NCBI RefSeq assembly: GCF_900104445.1 | Contig: NZ_FNJI01000001.1 | Coordinates: 186,001-250,000, forward strand | Length of the DNA: 64,000 bases | DNA from: Desulforhopalus singaporensis | GTDB lineage: Bacteria > Desulfobacterota > Desulfobulbia > Desulfobulbales > Desulfocapsaceae | Direction: 5' to 3' | Shown: piece after piece, positions 55,501 through 62,353 of the stretch | How positions within the stretch are numbered: the stretch's first letter is position 1 | Layout of the letters: each line of letters begins with the position of its first letter | Program-made: the position numbers and the translations under genes | The notes under the pieces: generated by a model | Databases searched by the model: none | What the model was told of the DNA's origin: nothing | The model's input: the letters and a program-made list of their open reading frames with translations, nothing else

Positions 55501-55939
55501 TGTTCCCGAAGTTGCCCCTAAAGGGGCGGCAATGACCCTGGACGACGGCTATGCCGTTGGCGTCTATGTTGGCTTTGATGATAATAAACCGATGCGCCGC
55601 AGAACTACCCGTATCACCGGAGCGGCTGGGGCGCTGCCGCCATGGACCGATGTGGTCAACGGGATTGTGCGGGCAAAACAGTATCCGGAGCGTCTTGACC
55701 CGGTGGATATCTCGTTTTATGGTCTCGGCATTGAAAGAAAAAAACTGGCGCAGTTGAATGTTGCGGTAAGCGATGAAAATGGCGGAGTCCCCCTTTATCC
55801 GGTTCGCATGGTGGAAAGCCTTGATACGGGTGTACCGTCCATTCTGACCTTTGGCGAAATAACCAGGGGAGGCAACCTGACCCTGGAAAGACAATTCTCG
55901 CCTTACTGGAGAGCAGCGGTGCAGAAACCGACCAAATGA
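52535..55939 (+). CDS. Very large class A penicillin-binding protein
   Basis: Bifunctional peptidoglycan synthase of about 1134 residues, far above the usual 600-900. A membrane helix (FFLSFLVLILVTGAAATGWL) precedes the GT51 domain with EDSRFFEHFG, GGSTLTQQTAKNLF and EKIFEFYANQFYV. The transpeptidase keeps GSAFKPL (SxxK), SEN (SxN) and GKTGTAN. Between SxN and KTG lie about 420 residues instead of ~125; the extra segment is helical and charged (e.g. YQEQLDQELGLAKQ). ATG 52535 starts directly before the membrane helix; a TTG at 52484 with AAGGA upstream would add 17 residues. Divergent from mltD. Confidence 0.9.
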   Translation: MVKKFFLSFLVLILVTGAAATGWLYYLVVVEPGEEIKAENIRLLLGKESSVYYSDGVHKLGVFFDTAHRQYVSYDDIPKNFINALVASEDSRFFEHFGFDLPGIFRAMIKNIQAGRVVQGGSTLTQQTAKNLFKRTERSYRAKLTELLYALRLEYYYPKEKIFEFYANQFYVSGNGHGLGVAARYYFNKKPEELSLLECAFIAGSVKRPNYYNPFRRKTEKGVGLAKSRAKVRLRYVLGKMLDLGMIDRQTYDSNVAQDLEFDNGRIGFALDHSMELVRDAVSSLPVQRALEAHDIANVATSGVKIITTLDKDLQDITQSSLRSALALLDVHLKGYDRNEVQREMEDIEYTGDSTLKEGAFLFGTVSEIAGTGRDIKIRVVLDKQLGEGLIEARGLDSVVGAWVKYEKNRWSQAGPKDLDRFVKKIAVGDRIWVSAGPLDEVQEGRPIPLRLEKYPEIQGGALVVRKGKIISMAGGNDNRFFNRAIQAKRAMGSAFKPLVFSAALQLGWNSADLLMNRREVFVYHGKPYFPRPDHSNPNEWVSMNWAGVKSENLASVWLVAKLCDKLTPLQFQEVAEKVGLAPKIVDGETEPYRNYRKRIRDEFGIQVNREILRRAAFSLAVKNLETDFLFEGLEQEYNSIKWMHYGLDFDRYQEQLDQELGLAKQPVADRVRHEYLVRSRLLQNNYLELEKRKAKLDDIKNRLENLPGSTEDLPLTGGTPYATAAIDIGVQEHLGFYKSQSQQLFYFLPDTSRITGVLPVGQGELLQYLRTLDNTQRVQFWQNIVLAEGVKKKALDMVAAQLDHEYEKLMEKLPFEFDVLAAVDDFRITVGLYYLIELCKEIGMESKLEPVLSFPLGSNVVSLFEATRLYESLATGKVTVSASRENMDDDEVFDEEIQDDSLAIIDRIETADGEVLYRPEIETRTVFDEKTSLVLGSILENTVRFGTGRYAWKNVKIAASEENYNLSLPMLGKTGTANNYVNASFFGYVPEVAPKGAAMTLDDGYAVGVYVGFDDNKPMRRRTTRITGAAGALPPWTDVVNGIVRAKQYPERLDPVDISFYGLGIERKKLAQLNVAVSDENGGVPLYPVRMVESLDTGVPSILTFGEITRGGNLTLERQFSPYWRAAVQKPTK

Positions 55940-56042
55940 GAGGAAAAGCAGGCCGTATCGACCTGAAACCATGGAGTGGAGACTCCGTTTCCCCTGTACG
56001 ATACCTATGAAGACTTGAATAAGACAAGAGCAGAGAAATATT

Positions 56043-57854
56043 ATGATCACACTGACAAAGAAAATAATTGTACCCATCATCGTTCTCGCTGTCGGGGGCT
56101 GTGCTGTTCCTCAGCAGCGTCGGGTCACCCCTCCGGTTCCAGCTGCCGGAAGCGGCCAACAGGCAGCTGAGGACTTCTTTGGCGACGATGACCAGGGCCC
56201 GTATCTGATACCAGGACAAGCGTCCTCGCCGGAGATTGACCGGCGACCAGTGGTGTCCATGGATTTTGTTGAAGACCGGATCGAAAAGTACAGCGGCCGG
56301 CTCTATCGCTTTAGCGAAATTCAACAAAATTCTCTGAGAAGCGAAGAGACGGCAAGCGAGCGAAACCAGAGAAACAAGTGCGTTGAACAAGTGGAGGAAC
56401 TGCTCAACGGCTACAGTGAACTTCGTGCCAAACTGCTTATGGCGAAGAATTTTTCTGCACCACCTTCATACAGTTTAGGGGAAATTCAACGAGTCAGGGA
56501 AGCCGATATCTATTATCTGGAAGGCTTGTGCCCAGCCTTGCTGCAAGGTTCTGGCACTCCGGGGGAGGGACCGGTTACTGCCGCGCAGGGCGAAAAGGAA
56601 CTGGATCAGCTGGATAGTATGGTCGACCAGTTGAGTCATGACGGCAGATATCAGGAGCTGGTCGCCCTCTTGGATAACAAGCCATCGCCAAAAGTAGAGC
56701 GGTTGCGCACGCAATCCAAGTTGCGCTATGCAGAGGCACTGGTTTTTCTTCACCGGGAAGAGGAGGCGGTAAAAATCTACCGTGACACCCTGGAGTGGAT
56801 GAAAGATCTCGACGGACCAGGAGCAGATCTTTCATCGTCGCGCAAGTCCCTTGCCGACTTGTATATGGCAACGGGCAATTTTAAAGAAGCAAGGACTCAA
56901 TTTTCTAAAATTACTCAGGAATATGACAGGATGACCCTTGTCAATGAGTGGTCCCGGCAACAGCTGTCGATTTTGGAGCCATCGATGGAGGGCAGTGAAG
57001 AGCTCGTCGATTTTTCCCGGTTACTGCTCGACTTTCTGCGGTTCGTTCCCGAGCAGGATGGTTATAAGGTGGTCTGGCAGGCGGAAAAGTATCTCGCCGG
57101 CTATCCATATTCACCAGTGGCGCCAAACGTCGACCTGATCAAGGAAACCGCCCAGAGGAAAACCGATCGATGGTATAGTGAGCGGATGCAGAAAGTGGAC
57201 GACCTTGCACGGGAGCAGATGTTCCAGCAGGCGATAGCGCTGCTGGAAGCCATGCCTGTGGGGGCGCTGGGAGAAGAGCGGCGAATCGAGGTTCAGGCGA
57301 AAAAAGATGAACTTCTCGCCTCCAATGCCGCCAGTATCGAACAGCTCAACGTCGCTCGGGTGCAGGAGATGGAAAAACAGTGGGACAAGGCGGTGTCGCT
57401 TGCCGGAAGCGGTCAGTATGACGAAGCCATCGCCGCATTTCAAAAGTTGGCTGCAACCGACTATGCGCCAAAGGCTGCAGAGCAGATAGAGTTTGTCTCA
57501 CTTGAAGCGGCCAAAAACAAGCGTAAGGAGGCGGCAAAGCTGTTTATAGAGTCCAGCCAGGAGACAGATCCCGAGGCGAAAAAAGAGCTGTTGATAAAGT
57601 CGCGAAACCTGCTGCAGGAGATCCTGATGAAGTATCCGGGGGTGGAAATTGCCCGGAAGGTAGAGGGGAATATCAAAAGGGTCGAACAGGAGATGAACGC
57701 CATCGATCCCCGGCTTATTATGGAGGCTGATCTGAGGCAGAAGGAATACTCCTCGGAAAAGATAGACGCCATCTTTGATATGGGCGTGAATGCGGATATG
57801 GCGGATTCACCCATAATCGAAAAAAATCTGGATCAGGGGCTTGAGCTTGAGTAA
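56043..57854 (+). CDS. Lipoprotein with TPR-like helical repeats, function unknown
   Basis: A 603-residue lipoprotein: signal MITLTKKIIVPIIVLAVGGC with Cys20 as lipid site, then a Pro/Gly/Gln-rich linker. The rest is helical; repeat-like units such as YAEALVFLHREEEAVKIYRD, LADLYMATGNFKEARTQFSK and AVSLAGSGQYDEAIAAFQKL look like TPRs. The region ~470-590 is coiled-coil-like. The second mature residue is Ala, consistent with the outer membrane. It follows the large PBP by 103 bases in the same direction, so it may be a periplasmic scaffold for wall synthesis; that is inference. Confidence 0.7.
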   Translation: MITLTKKIIVPIIVLAVGGCAVPQQRRVTPPVPAAGSGQQAAEDFFGDDDQGPYLIPGQASSPEIDRRPVVSMDFVEDRIEKYSGRLYRFSEIQQNSLRSEETASERNQRNKCVEQVEELLNGYSELRAKLLMAKNFSAPPSYSLGEIQRVREADIYYLEGLCPALLQGSGTPGEGPVTAAQGEKELDQLDSMVDQLSHDGRYQELVALLDNKPSPKVERLRTQSKLRYAEALVFLHREEEAVKIYRDTLEWMKDLDGPGADLSSSRKSLADLYMATGNFKEARTQFSKITQEYDRMTLVNEWSRQQLSILEPSMEGSEELVDFSRLLLDFLRFVPEQDGYKVVWQAEKYLAGYPYSPVAPNVDLIKETAQRKTDRWYSERMQKVDDLAREQMFQQAIALLEAMPVGALGEERRIEVQAKKDELLASNAASIEQLNVARVQEMEKQWDKAVSLAGSGQYDEAIAAFQKLAATDYAPKAAEQIEFVSLEAAKNKRKEAAKLFIESSQETDPEAKKELLIKSRNLLQEILMKYPGVEIARKVEGNIKRVEQEMNAIDPRLIMEADLRQKEYSSEKIDAIFDMGVNADMADSPIIEKNLDQGLELE

Positions 57855-57858
57855 CCAT

Positions 57859-57898
57859 GTAACCCTGCAAAATCAGCGGCTGATTTTTGCAGGGTTAC
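57859..57898. terminator. Terminator hairpin between convergent genes
   Basis: GTAACCCTGCAAAATCAG (57859-57876) pairs with 57880-57898 with one bulged base and a CGG loop. It begins five bases after the lipoprotein stop and overlaps the stop codon of the leftward membrane protein. Confidence 0.75.
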
Positions 57899-58608
57899 TC
57901 TTTGAGTTGTAGCTGGATAGAGCCGTCGACTACCGCAATTGATTTCACTCCATCACTAAATCCTTTCCAGAACCCTTTGTCGGTGCCGAACTCTTGTATC
58001 AGGTCTATATTTTTCATTCCTCCGAGCCAGCTGTTCGGCATCGGTACGCCCATGAGACTCACCCCCTTGAGCTTGACCACAGGCCGACCATGACGAAAGG
58101 CAATTTCCGCGCCGGCGGCGACTTTGAGAGTCTTGCCCCCCAGTATCGGCAGATCGGGATCCAGCGGGAGAAGTAGTTTGAGACTAACTGTGTCCTCGGC
58201 AAGGTCGACAGCGACCTTATCGGCAAGGTCCGTATTTTTGGCAAGCATGCCGTTAATTTCCCTCTCCGTCAGGATGACCGTTCTTGACTCCTCCTCTTCA
58301 TGATATTTCTCAGGCGTTAGGGTGTTTGTGGTTTGCACTGTGGTGTGAGTGCGGGGCAACCCGGGTGCGGGTGCGGGTGCGGAGGTGTCGCCTGCGGAAA
58401 AAGAGGCGAGCTTGGCTTCGAGTTGCCTGTTTTCTTCAGGGGAAAGGATAACCGGCTCAAAAAGGGGAGGAAAGAGCCAGAACCTTACAGCAAGTCCAGC
58501 TGCAGCCAGTGCCAGTAACACCGACAGAGCGATCATGGCGACGACCTGCCTGGTGGAAAAGTATGCTGTTGAGCCTGTGGGTAAATGTTCTGGTGGCGGT
58601 AAAGACAT
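57895..58608 (-). CDS. Membrane-anchored protein of unknown function
   Basis: A 237-residue protein with one N-terminal membrane helix (VVAMIALSVLLALAAAGLAV, ~residues 22-41), a short Pro-rich stretch and a C-terminal globular domain (~130-237) starting ILTEREINGMLAKNTDLADK and containing PVVKLKGVSLMGVPMP and SWLGGMKNIDL. I recall similar sequences in deltaproteobacteria without a known role; the fold resembles lipid-binding or DUF2140-like periplasmic domains only loosely. ATG 58608 has AGAGGG upstream; the open frame to 58770 overlaps the divergent DJ-1 gene. Confidence 0.65.
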   Translation of the reverse strand: MSLPPPEHLPTGSTAYFSTRQVVAMIALSVLLALAAAGLAVRFWLFPPLFEPVILSPEENRQLEAKLASFSAGDTSAPAPAPGLPRTHTTVQTTNTLTPEKYHEEEESRTVILTEREINGMLAKNTDLADKVAVDLAEDTVSLKLLLPLDPDLPILGGKTLKVAAGAEIAFRHGRPVVKLKGVSLMGVPMPNSWLGGMKNIDLIQEFGTDKGFWKGFSDGVKSIAVVDGSIQLQLKE

Positions 58609-58762
58609 GGAACATCCCTCTGTGGGGTAGAGTGAATCCTGTAATAAGGACAGGAAGTGCAGTTGTTGTTTTGCTATAGTATAATCGAGTTCATGGTTGT
58701 TGTCGGGTAAATATTCGACCAGCGAAAATAGTAGAAATCGCATAATTGCAATGGAGAAAGAT

Positions 58763-59317
58763 ATGACCAAAAGAATTCTGGTACCTCTGGCTGAAGGGTT
58801 TGAAATGATCGAGGCTTTGGCCGTTGTTGATGTTTTTCGCAGGGGCGGGGTCGTGGTCGACCTGGCAGCCGTCGGCGATACTCTGCAGGTGACATCTTCT
58901 CATCAGGTTGTGGTGATAGCGGATAAACTGCTTCAGGAGTGCAAAGACGAAAGCTATGATCTTATCGTGCTGCCAGGCGGCATCCCCGGTGCGGAGAATT
59001 TGAAAAACTCGGAATTGCTGGGTGAGCTGCTGAAAAAGCAGAATGAAAAAAAGCTGCTTTACGGGGCTATCTGCGCATCCCCTGCGGTGGTGCTGAAACA
59101 TCATGGTCTGCTTGAGGGGAAAAACGCGACCTGTCATCCTCTTTTCGCCGACCGGCTGGAGTCGATGGACCATGCGGGTAAAAATGTTGTTTTTGACCAA
59201 AACTGTGTAACCAGCCGGGGGGCGGGCACGTCGATTGAGTTCGGACTTGAGCTCCTTGCCATTCTGTGCGGCGAAGAGAAAAAGATAGAAGTTGCAAAGC
59301 AGATGGCTCTTCTATAG
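58763..59317 (+). CDS. DJ-1/PfpI (YajL/ThiJ-like) family protein
   Basis: A 184-residue protein of the DJ-1 superfamily, probably acting in protein or glyoxal damage control. It has LVPLAEGFEMIEALAVVDV with the acidic residue that pairs with the catalytic Cys, LIVLPGGIPGAENL, and YGAICASPAVVLKHHGLLEGKNAT with the nucleophilic-elbow Cys. ATG 58763 has GGAGAAAGAT directly upstream. Divergent from the membrane protein at 57.9 kb. Confidence 0.88.
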   Translation: MTKRILVPLAEGFEMIEALAVVDVFRRGGVVVDLAAVGDTLQVTSSHQVVVIADKLLQECKDESYDLIVLPGGIPGAENLKNSELLGELLKKQNEKKLLYGAICASPAVVLKHHGLLEGKNATCHPLFADRLESMDHAGKNVVFDQNCVTSRGAGTSIEFGLELLAILCGEEKKIEVAKQMALL

Positions 59318-59413
59318 GCTATGCGCTGCTCCGGCGGTATCGCTTTTTCCGGTCGGGGAGTCAAGCGGTACCTGGCGGATGATCCTGCCAGCTGTCGGCT
59401 GTGGTTTTAAAAA

Positions 59414-59926
59414 CTATGGCCGCACAACAAGTATCGATCGCAGCAGCCTGTAGGTAAACCCCCATACATAGTAGTCCTGCAGGGGGAAGGCAGGGAACTT
59501 GAGTCCGGGGAGCATTTCGATGTTCTTATGCAGAGAGCCGTTCATAAAACTTTTGGCATCAAGCCAGCAGGCACTTTCTATTTCGCTGGGCTCAAGGGAA
59601 ATCTCCGGCTTGGCGGAAAGGGAAAAAAGATAGGGCTGGACCAGGAGCGGACTGTCGTAGTTTCTCCCGGCCGGCTCTGGATCCAGTGTCTTTTGCAGAG
59701 ATTCCCGGCTCAGTATTATTCCGGTCTCTTCCCTGGTTTCCCGAAAACAGGTCTGCAGGATATCGTCGTCTGCCGCATCCATGCGCCCTCCCGGAAATGA
59801 AAAATGACCGGACCACGGGTCGTCGGGATGGGTAACCCTGCGCAACAGGAGAAAACTCCTTTCAGGGATGCGGCACTCAATGATTGCTACTGCTGCAGTA
59901 GTAGTAGTTGCAGATGACATCAGCAT
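59414..59926 (-). CDS. Nudix hydrolase, CoA-pyrophosphatase-like
   Basis: A 170-residue Nudix enzyme. SFPGGRMDAADDDILQTC followed by FRETREETGI is the Nudix box with Asp in place of the first Glu, as in NudL-type CoA pyrophosphatases, and the C-terminal VWGFTYRLLRSIL resembles their end. Predicted to cleave CoA or related nucleotide diphosphates; substrate not proven. The first residues (SSATTTTAAVA) are low-complexity, so the true start could be slightly downstream. Confidence 0.82.
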   Translation of the reverse strand: MLMSSATTTTAAVAIIECRIPERSFLLLRRVTHPDDPWSGHFSFPGGRMDAADDDILQTCFRETREETGIILSRESLQKTLDPEPAGRNYDSPLLVQPYLFSLSAKPEISLEPSEIESACWLDAKSFMNGSLHKNIEMLPGLKFPAFPLQDYYVWGFTYRLLRSILVVRP

Positions 59927-60122
59927 GGCTTTTCGTACCGGGGTTGGGACGTTTTGTGTTTGTTATATCCGGTTATTTAAAACCTACTTTCTTTATTGAG
60001 AAAAGCAAGCTCAATAGTTGACGGGCAAAGATCCGGGAGAAGTTTTACAACAGCCATGGAAAGATTTTGTTTTCCCGGCAAGAGAGAAGACGCCAAGGTG
60101 CAAAAATCAAAAGGAGGACCTT

Positions 60123-60338
60123 ATGGAGCATGATGTGACTTTTTTTCGTCCGTATCCGTTTGTTGTTGGTCAGAAGTTACGGATCGTTGAAGGCAGGCGG
60201 AAAGGAGACTGGGAGGTAGTTTGTGTCAAGGAGCATAAGGTTACCTTGAGATGTCCCATTTCAAAAAAGGAGTTTGAATGGGACAGGTTCTGTTACCTGG
60301 TTGAAGAACAAAAGGATATCCGGTGGCCTGCTCCATGA
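60123..60338 (+). CDS. Small protein of unknown function (71 aa)
   Basis: A 71-residue protein beginning MEHDVTFFRPYPFVVGQK and containing GRRKGDWEVV, VTLRCPISKKEFEWDRFCY and a basic-aromatic end. Two Cys and several aromatic/basic residues suggest a compact beta fold. ATG 60123 follows a perfect AAGGAGG at five bases, so translation is likely strong; the frame to 60018 has no good site. It precedes the NRDE gene by 18 bases, forming a three-gene run with the sulfite reductase. I do not recognise a family. Confidence 0.65.
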   Translation: MEHDVTFFRPYPFVVGQKLRIVEGRRKGDWEVVCVKEHKVTLRCPISKKEFEWDRFCYLVEEQKDIRWPAP

Positions 60339-60356
60339 TGGCGCGGGGATTTATCT

Positions 60357-61154
60357 ATGTGTCTGTTGTTCATATCGTATAAAGGGGCACCGGGGGTGCG
60401 GCTGGTCGTTGCGGCAAATCGTGATGAATTTCTCGATCGACCGACAGTTTGTCTTGACGTTATCGACGAAAACAGGAAAATATTGGGCGGCCGCGATCTG
60501 CGCTGCGGCGGGACCTGGCTGGCGGTGGCTTCGGGCGGGAGAATAGGAGCCATAACCAACTACCGTGATCCGTCGATGACTAAAGAGAATGCGCCGTCAA
60601 GAGGGGATATCATCCTCGATTTTTTGCGGCAAAAGGTGAGCGCCTCTGTATATCTGCATAAGCTCCATCGTCGCAAAAGTGAATACAACGGCTTTAATCT
60701 TGTTTTAGCCGACGATACCGGGCTCTGGTATTATTCAAACATAAGTTGTGAGATAAAGCAGCTCTTTCCCGGATTTTACGGGCTGAGCAATCACCTTCTC
60801 GATACTCCGTGGCCCAAAGTAGAACGGGGTAAGAAAATGCTTCGACCTCTGATGGAAGGGGTAACGCAGGTGGATCAGAAGTCGATTTTTCATATCTTAA
60901 ACGATAGCTGTGTCCCCGATTTCAGCCGATTGCCCGACACTGGCGTCGGACCGGAGTGGGAAAAACTGCTGGGGACAATATTTATAGACGGTCCCGGGTA
61001 TGGGACACGGTCATCGGCGGTGGTGACCGTTTATGAAAGCGGCCGGGTGAGTTTTGGTGAACAGACCTATCTGCGTCGTCCCGATCGCGTCATGTCAACT
61101 TTTGTGGTGCAAAAAGAAATGGATCCGCCAGGACAAGCTGGCCGAGATCGGTAA
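60357..61154 (+). CDS. NRDE/TANGO2 family protein
   Basis: A 265-residue protein with MCLLFISYKGAPGVRLVVAA followed by NRDEFLDRP, the family signature. Cys2 behind the initiator Met is the expected Ntn-hydrolase-like nucleophile position. Further segments are GGTWLAVASGGRIGAITNYR and SRGDIILDFL. TANGO2 relatives are linked to haem or lipid handling in eukaryotes; bacterial role is not known. Middle gene of the 60.1-61.8 kb run. Confidence 0.88.
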   Translation: MCLLFISYKGAPGVRLVVAANRDEFLDRPTVCLDVIDENRKILGGRDLRCGGTWLAVASGGRIGAITNYRDPSMTKENAPSRGDIILDFLRQKVSASVYLHKLHRRKSEYNGFNLVLADDTGLWYYSNISCEIKQLFPGFYGLSNHLLDTPWPKVERGKKMLRPLMEGVTQVDQKSIFHILNDSCVPDFSRLPDTGVGPEWEKLLGTIFIDGPGYGTRSSAVVTVYESGRVSFGEQTYLRRPDRVMSTFVVQKEMDPPGQAGRDR

Positions 61155-61176
61155 AAAAGGTTGAGGAAAATTTCAG

Positions 61177-61794
61177 ATGAGTGACGAAGAAAAAGTTAGT
61201 GTTACGGTGTTGTTGTCCGGAGGTCGGCTGTCTCTTGAGCTTATGGCAGAGGTGCACCGGGTTGCCGCCCGGTATGGCCTGGGGATTTATCTCACGACCC
61301 TGCAGAACGTAAGGCTCTACAATATACCGAAAAGCAAGGCCGAAGCGGTAAAACAGGAACTTGCAGCTGCAGGCGCCGAATTCAAGGCGCCCGGAAAATT
61401 CCCGCTTCCCCGTGTCTGTATCGGTGAGGATGCGTGTAATCTAGGGTTGATTGACACCATGTGTCTTAGTGAAAAAATCGTCGGCCGCTTTCATGATAAG
61501 CAGCATACCAAGGCCAAATTCAAGATTGCCGTGGCCGGGTGCCAGCTATGCTGTTCCAGTCCGAAAACAACGGACATCGGCGTCGTGGCGACCCGGGACG
61601 GGTATGAACTGTACGCGGGAGGCAAGGGTGGCCCCTTTCCTAAAACAGGAAGACGCATAGGCCAGAAACTTACTGAGGACCAGGTGGTGGAGATGATAGA
61701 GGCCCTTGTATCTTTCCATGACCATAAGACCCTGAAAAAACAGCGAATGTACAAACTGCTAAGTGACCCGGAGTTTCCCTATCCGGAGCTATAG
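61177..61794 (+). CDS. Small assimilatory-type sirohaem sulfite/nitrite reductase
   Basis: A 205-residue protein of the nitrite/sulfite reductase fold. The sirohaem-[4Fe-4S] cysteines follow the family rule C-x5-C (81, 87; CIGEDACN) and C-x3-C (122, 126; CQLCC). Length and the single-domain layout match the low-spin assimilatory-type sulfite reductases of sulfate-reducing bacteria (~218 residues), in contrast to the ~600-residue CysI. It could reduce sulfite to sulfide; the physiological role is unclear even in characterised members. Starts 22 bases after the NRDE gene. Confidence 0.8.
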   Translation: MSDEEKVSVTVLLSGGRLSLELMAEVHRVAARYGLGIYLTTLQNVRLYNIPKSKAEAVKQELAAAGAEFKAPGKFPLPRVCIGEDACNLGLIDTMCLSEKIVGRFHDKQHTKAKFKIAVAGCQLCCSSPKTTDIGVVATRDGYELYAGGKGGPFPKTGRRIGQKLTEDQVVEMIEALVSFHDHKTLKKQRMYKLLSDPEFPYPEL

Positions 61795-61807
61795 CCACAG
61801 GCGTACC

Positions 61808-62353
61808 TCAGGGATGCTTCTTCGGTTCAAGAACAGGCGGGGAAGCGGACTGTTTACCGAGTATGTTGATCAGCGGAACCGGATCGAAATACTTCTCAAG
61901 GATCACGGTGTTGGCCTGAAGGACGGGAATAGCCTTGGCGGCTATCCGCTGTGCCGAATCGTTAAAGCCGTATTCACGTTTGATGTATACCCCTGCAGCG
62001 CGTATCAAGGCCTGCAGGGTTTCTTTCAACTGTCCCTGCGCGTCGTACCAGGCGTGCTCAAGTATTTCATGCACTTCGAAAAAGAGCTGAAGATTCCAGA
62101 GAATGACAGCGGCAGCGATAGGGTCGCTCTCTCTGCCGGAAATTTTTTCAAGGGCCTGCAGGTATAATCCATGTCTGGTGTTGATGTAGCCGGTGTAACA
62201 GTCTGCAAGAGACTGCTCCTGATAAAACGCCACGGTTTTTTTTACTATCTCGGTGTCGCCGGTCTCAACAGCCTTGACCAGTCCTTCTGAGAGGTCGTTC
62301 CTGATGTCCCGGCTCAGCCGGTCCTCAAAAGGGTTAAAGAGTAAGTCGTCCAT
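61808..62353 (-). CDS. DUF309 family protein
   Basis: A 181-residue helical protein of the DUF309 family; the signature is FFEVHEILEHAWYDAQGQLK followed by ALIRAAGVYIKREYG, with His/Glu residues that could bind a metal. Function unknown. Its ATG follows the stop of the RND gene with no spacer (TAA-ATG), with AGGA in the end of the pump gene as ribosome site, so translation is likely coupled to the pump. Starts convergent with the sulfite reductase gene. Confidence 0.82.
   Translation of the reverse strand: MDDLLFNPFEDRLSRDIRNDLSEGLVKAVETGDTEIVKKTVAFYQEQSLADCYTGYINTRHGLYLQALEKISGRESDPIAAAVILWNLQLFFEVHEILEHAWYDAQGQLKETLQALIRAAGVYIKREYGFNDSAQRIAAKAIPVLQANTVILEKYFDPVPLINILGKQSASPPVLEPKKHP

Noticed and set aside
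53921-56080. Leftward 719-codon open frame
   Set aside because: Remarkably long but wholly antisense to the large PBP; sequence looks like reverse-frame translation with no domain.
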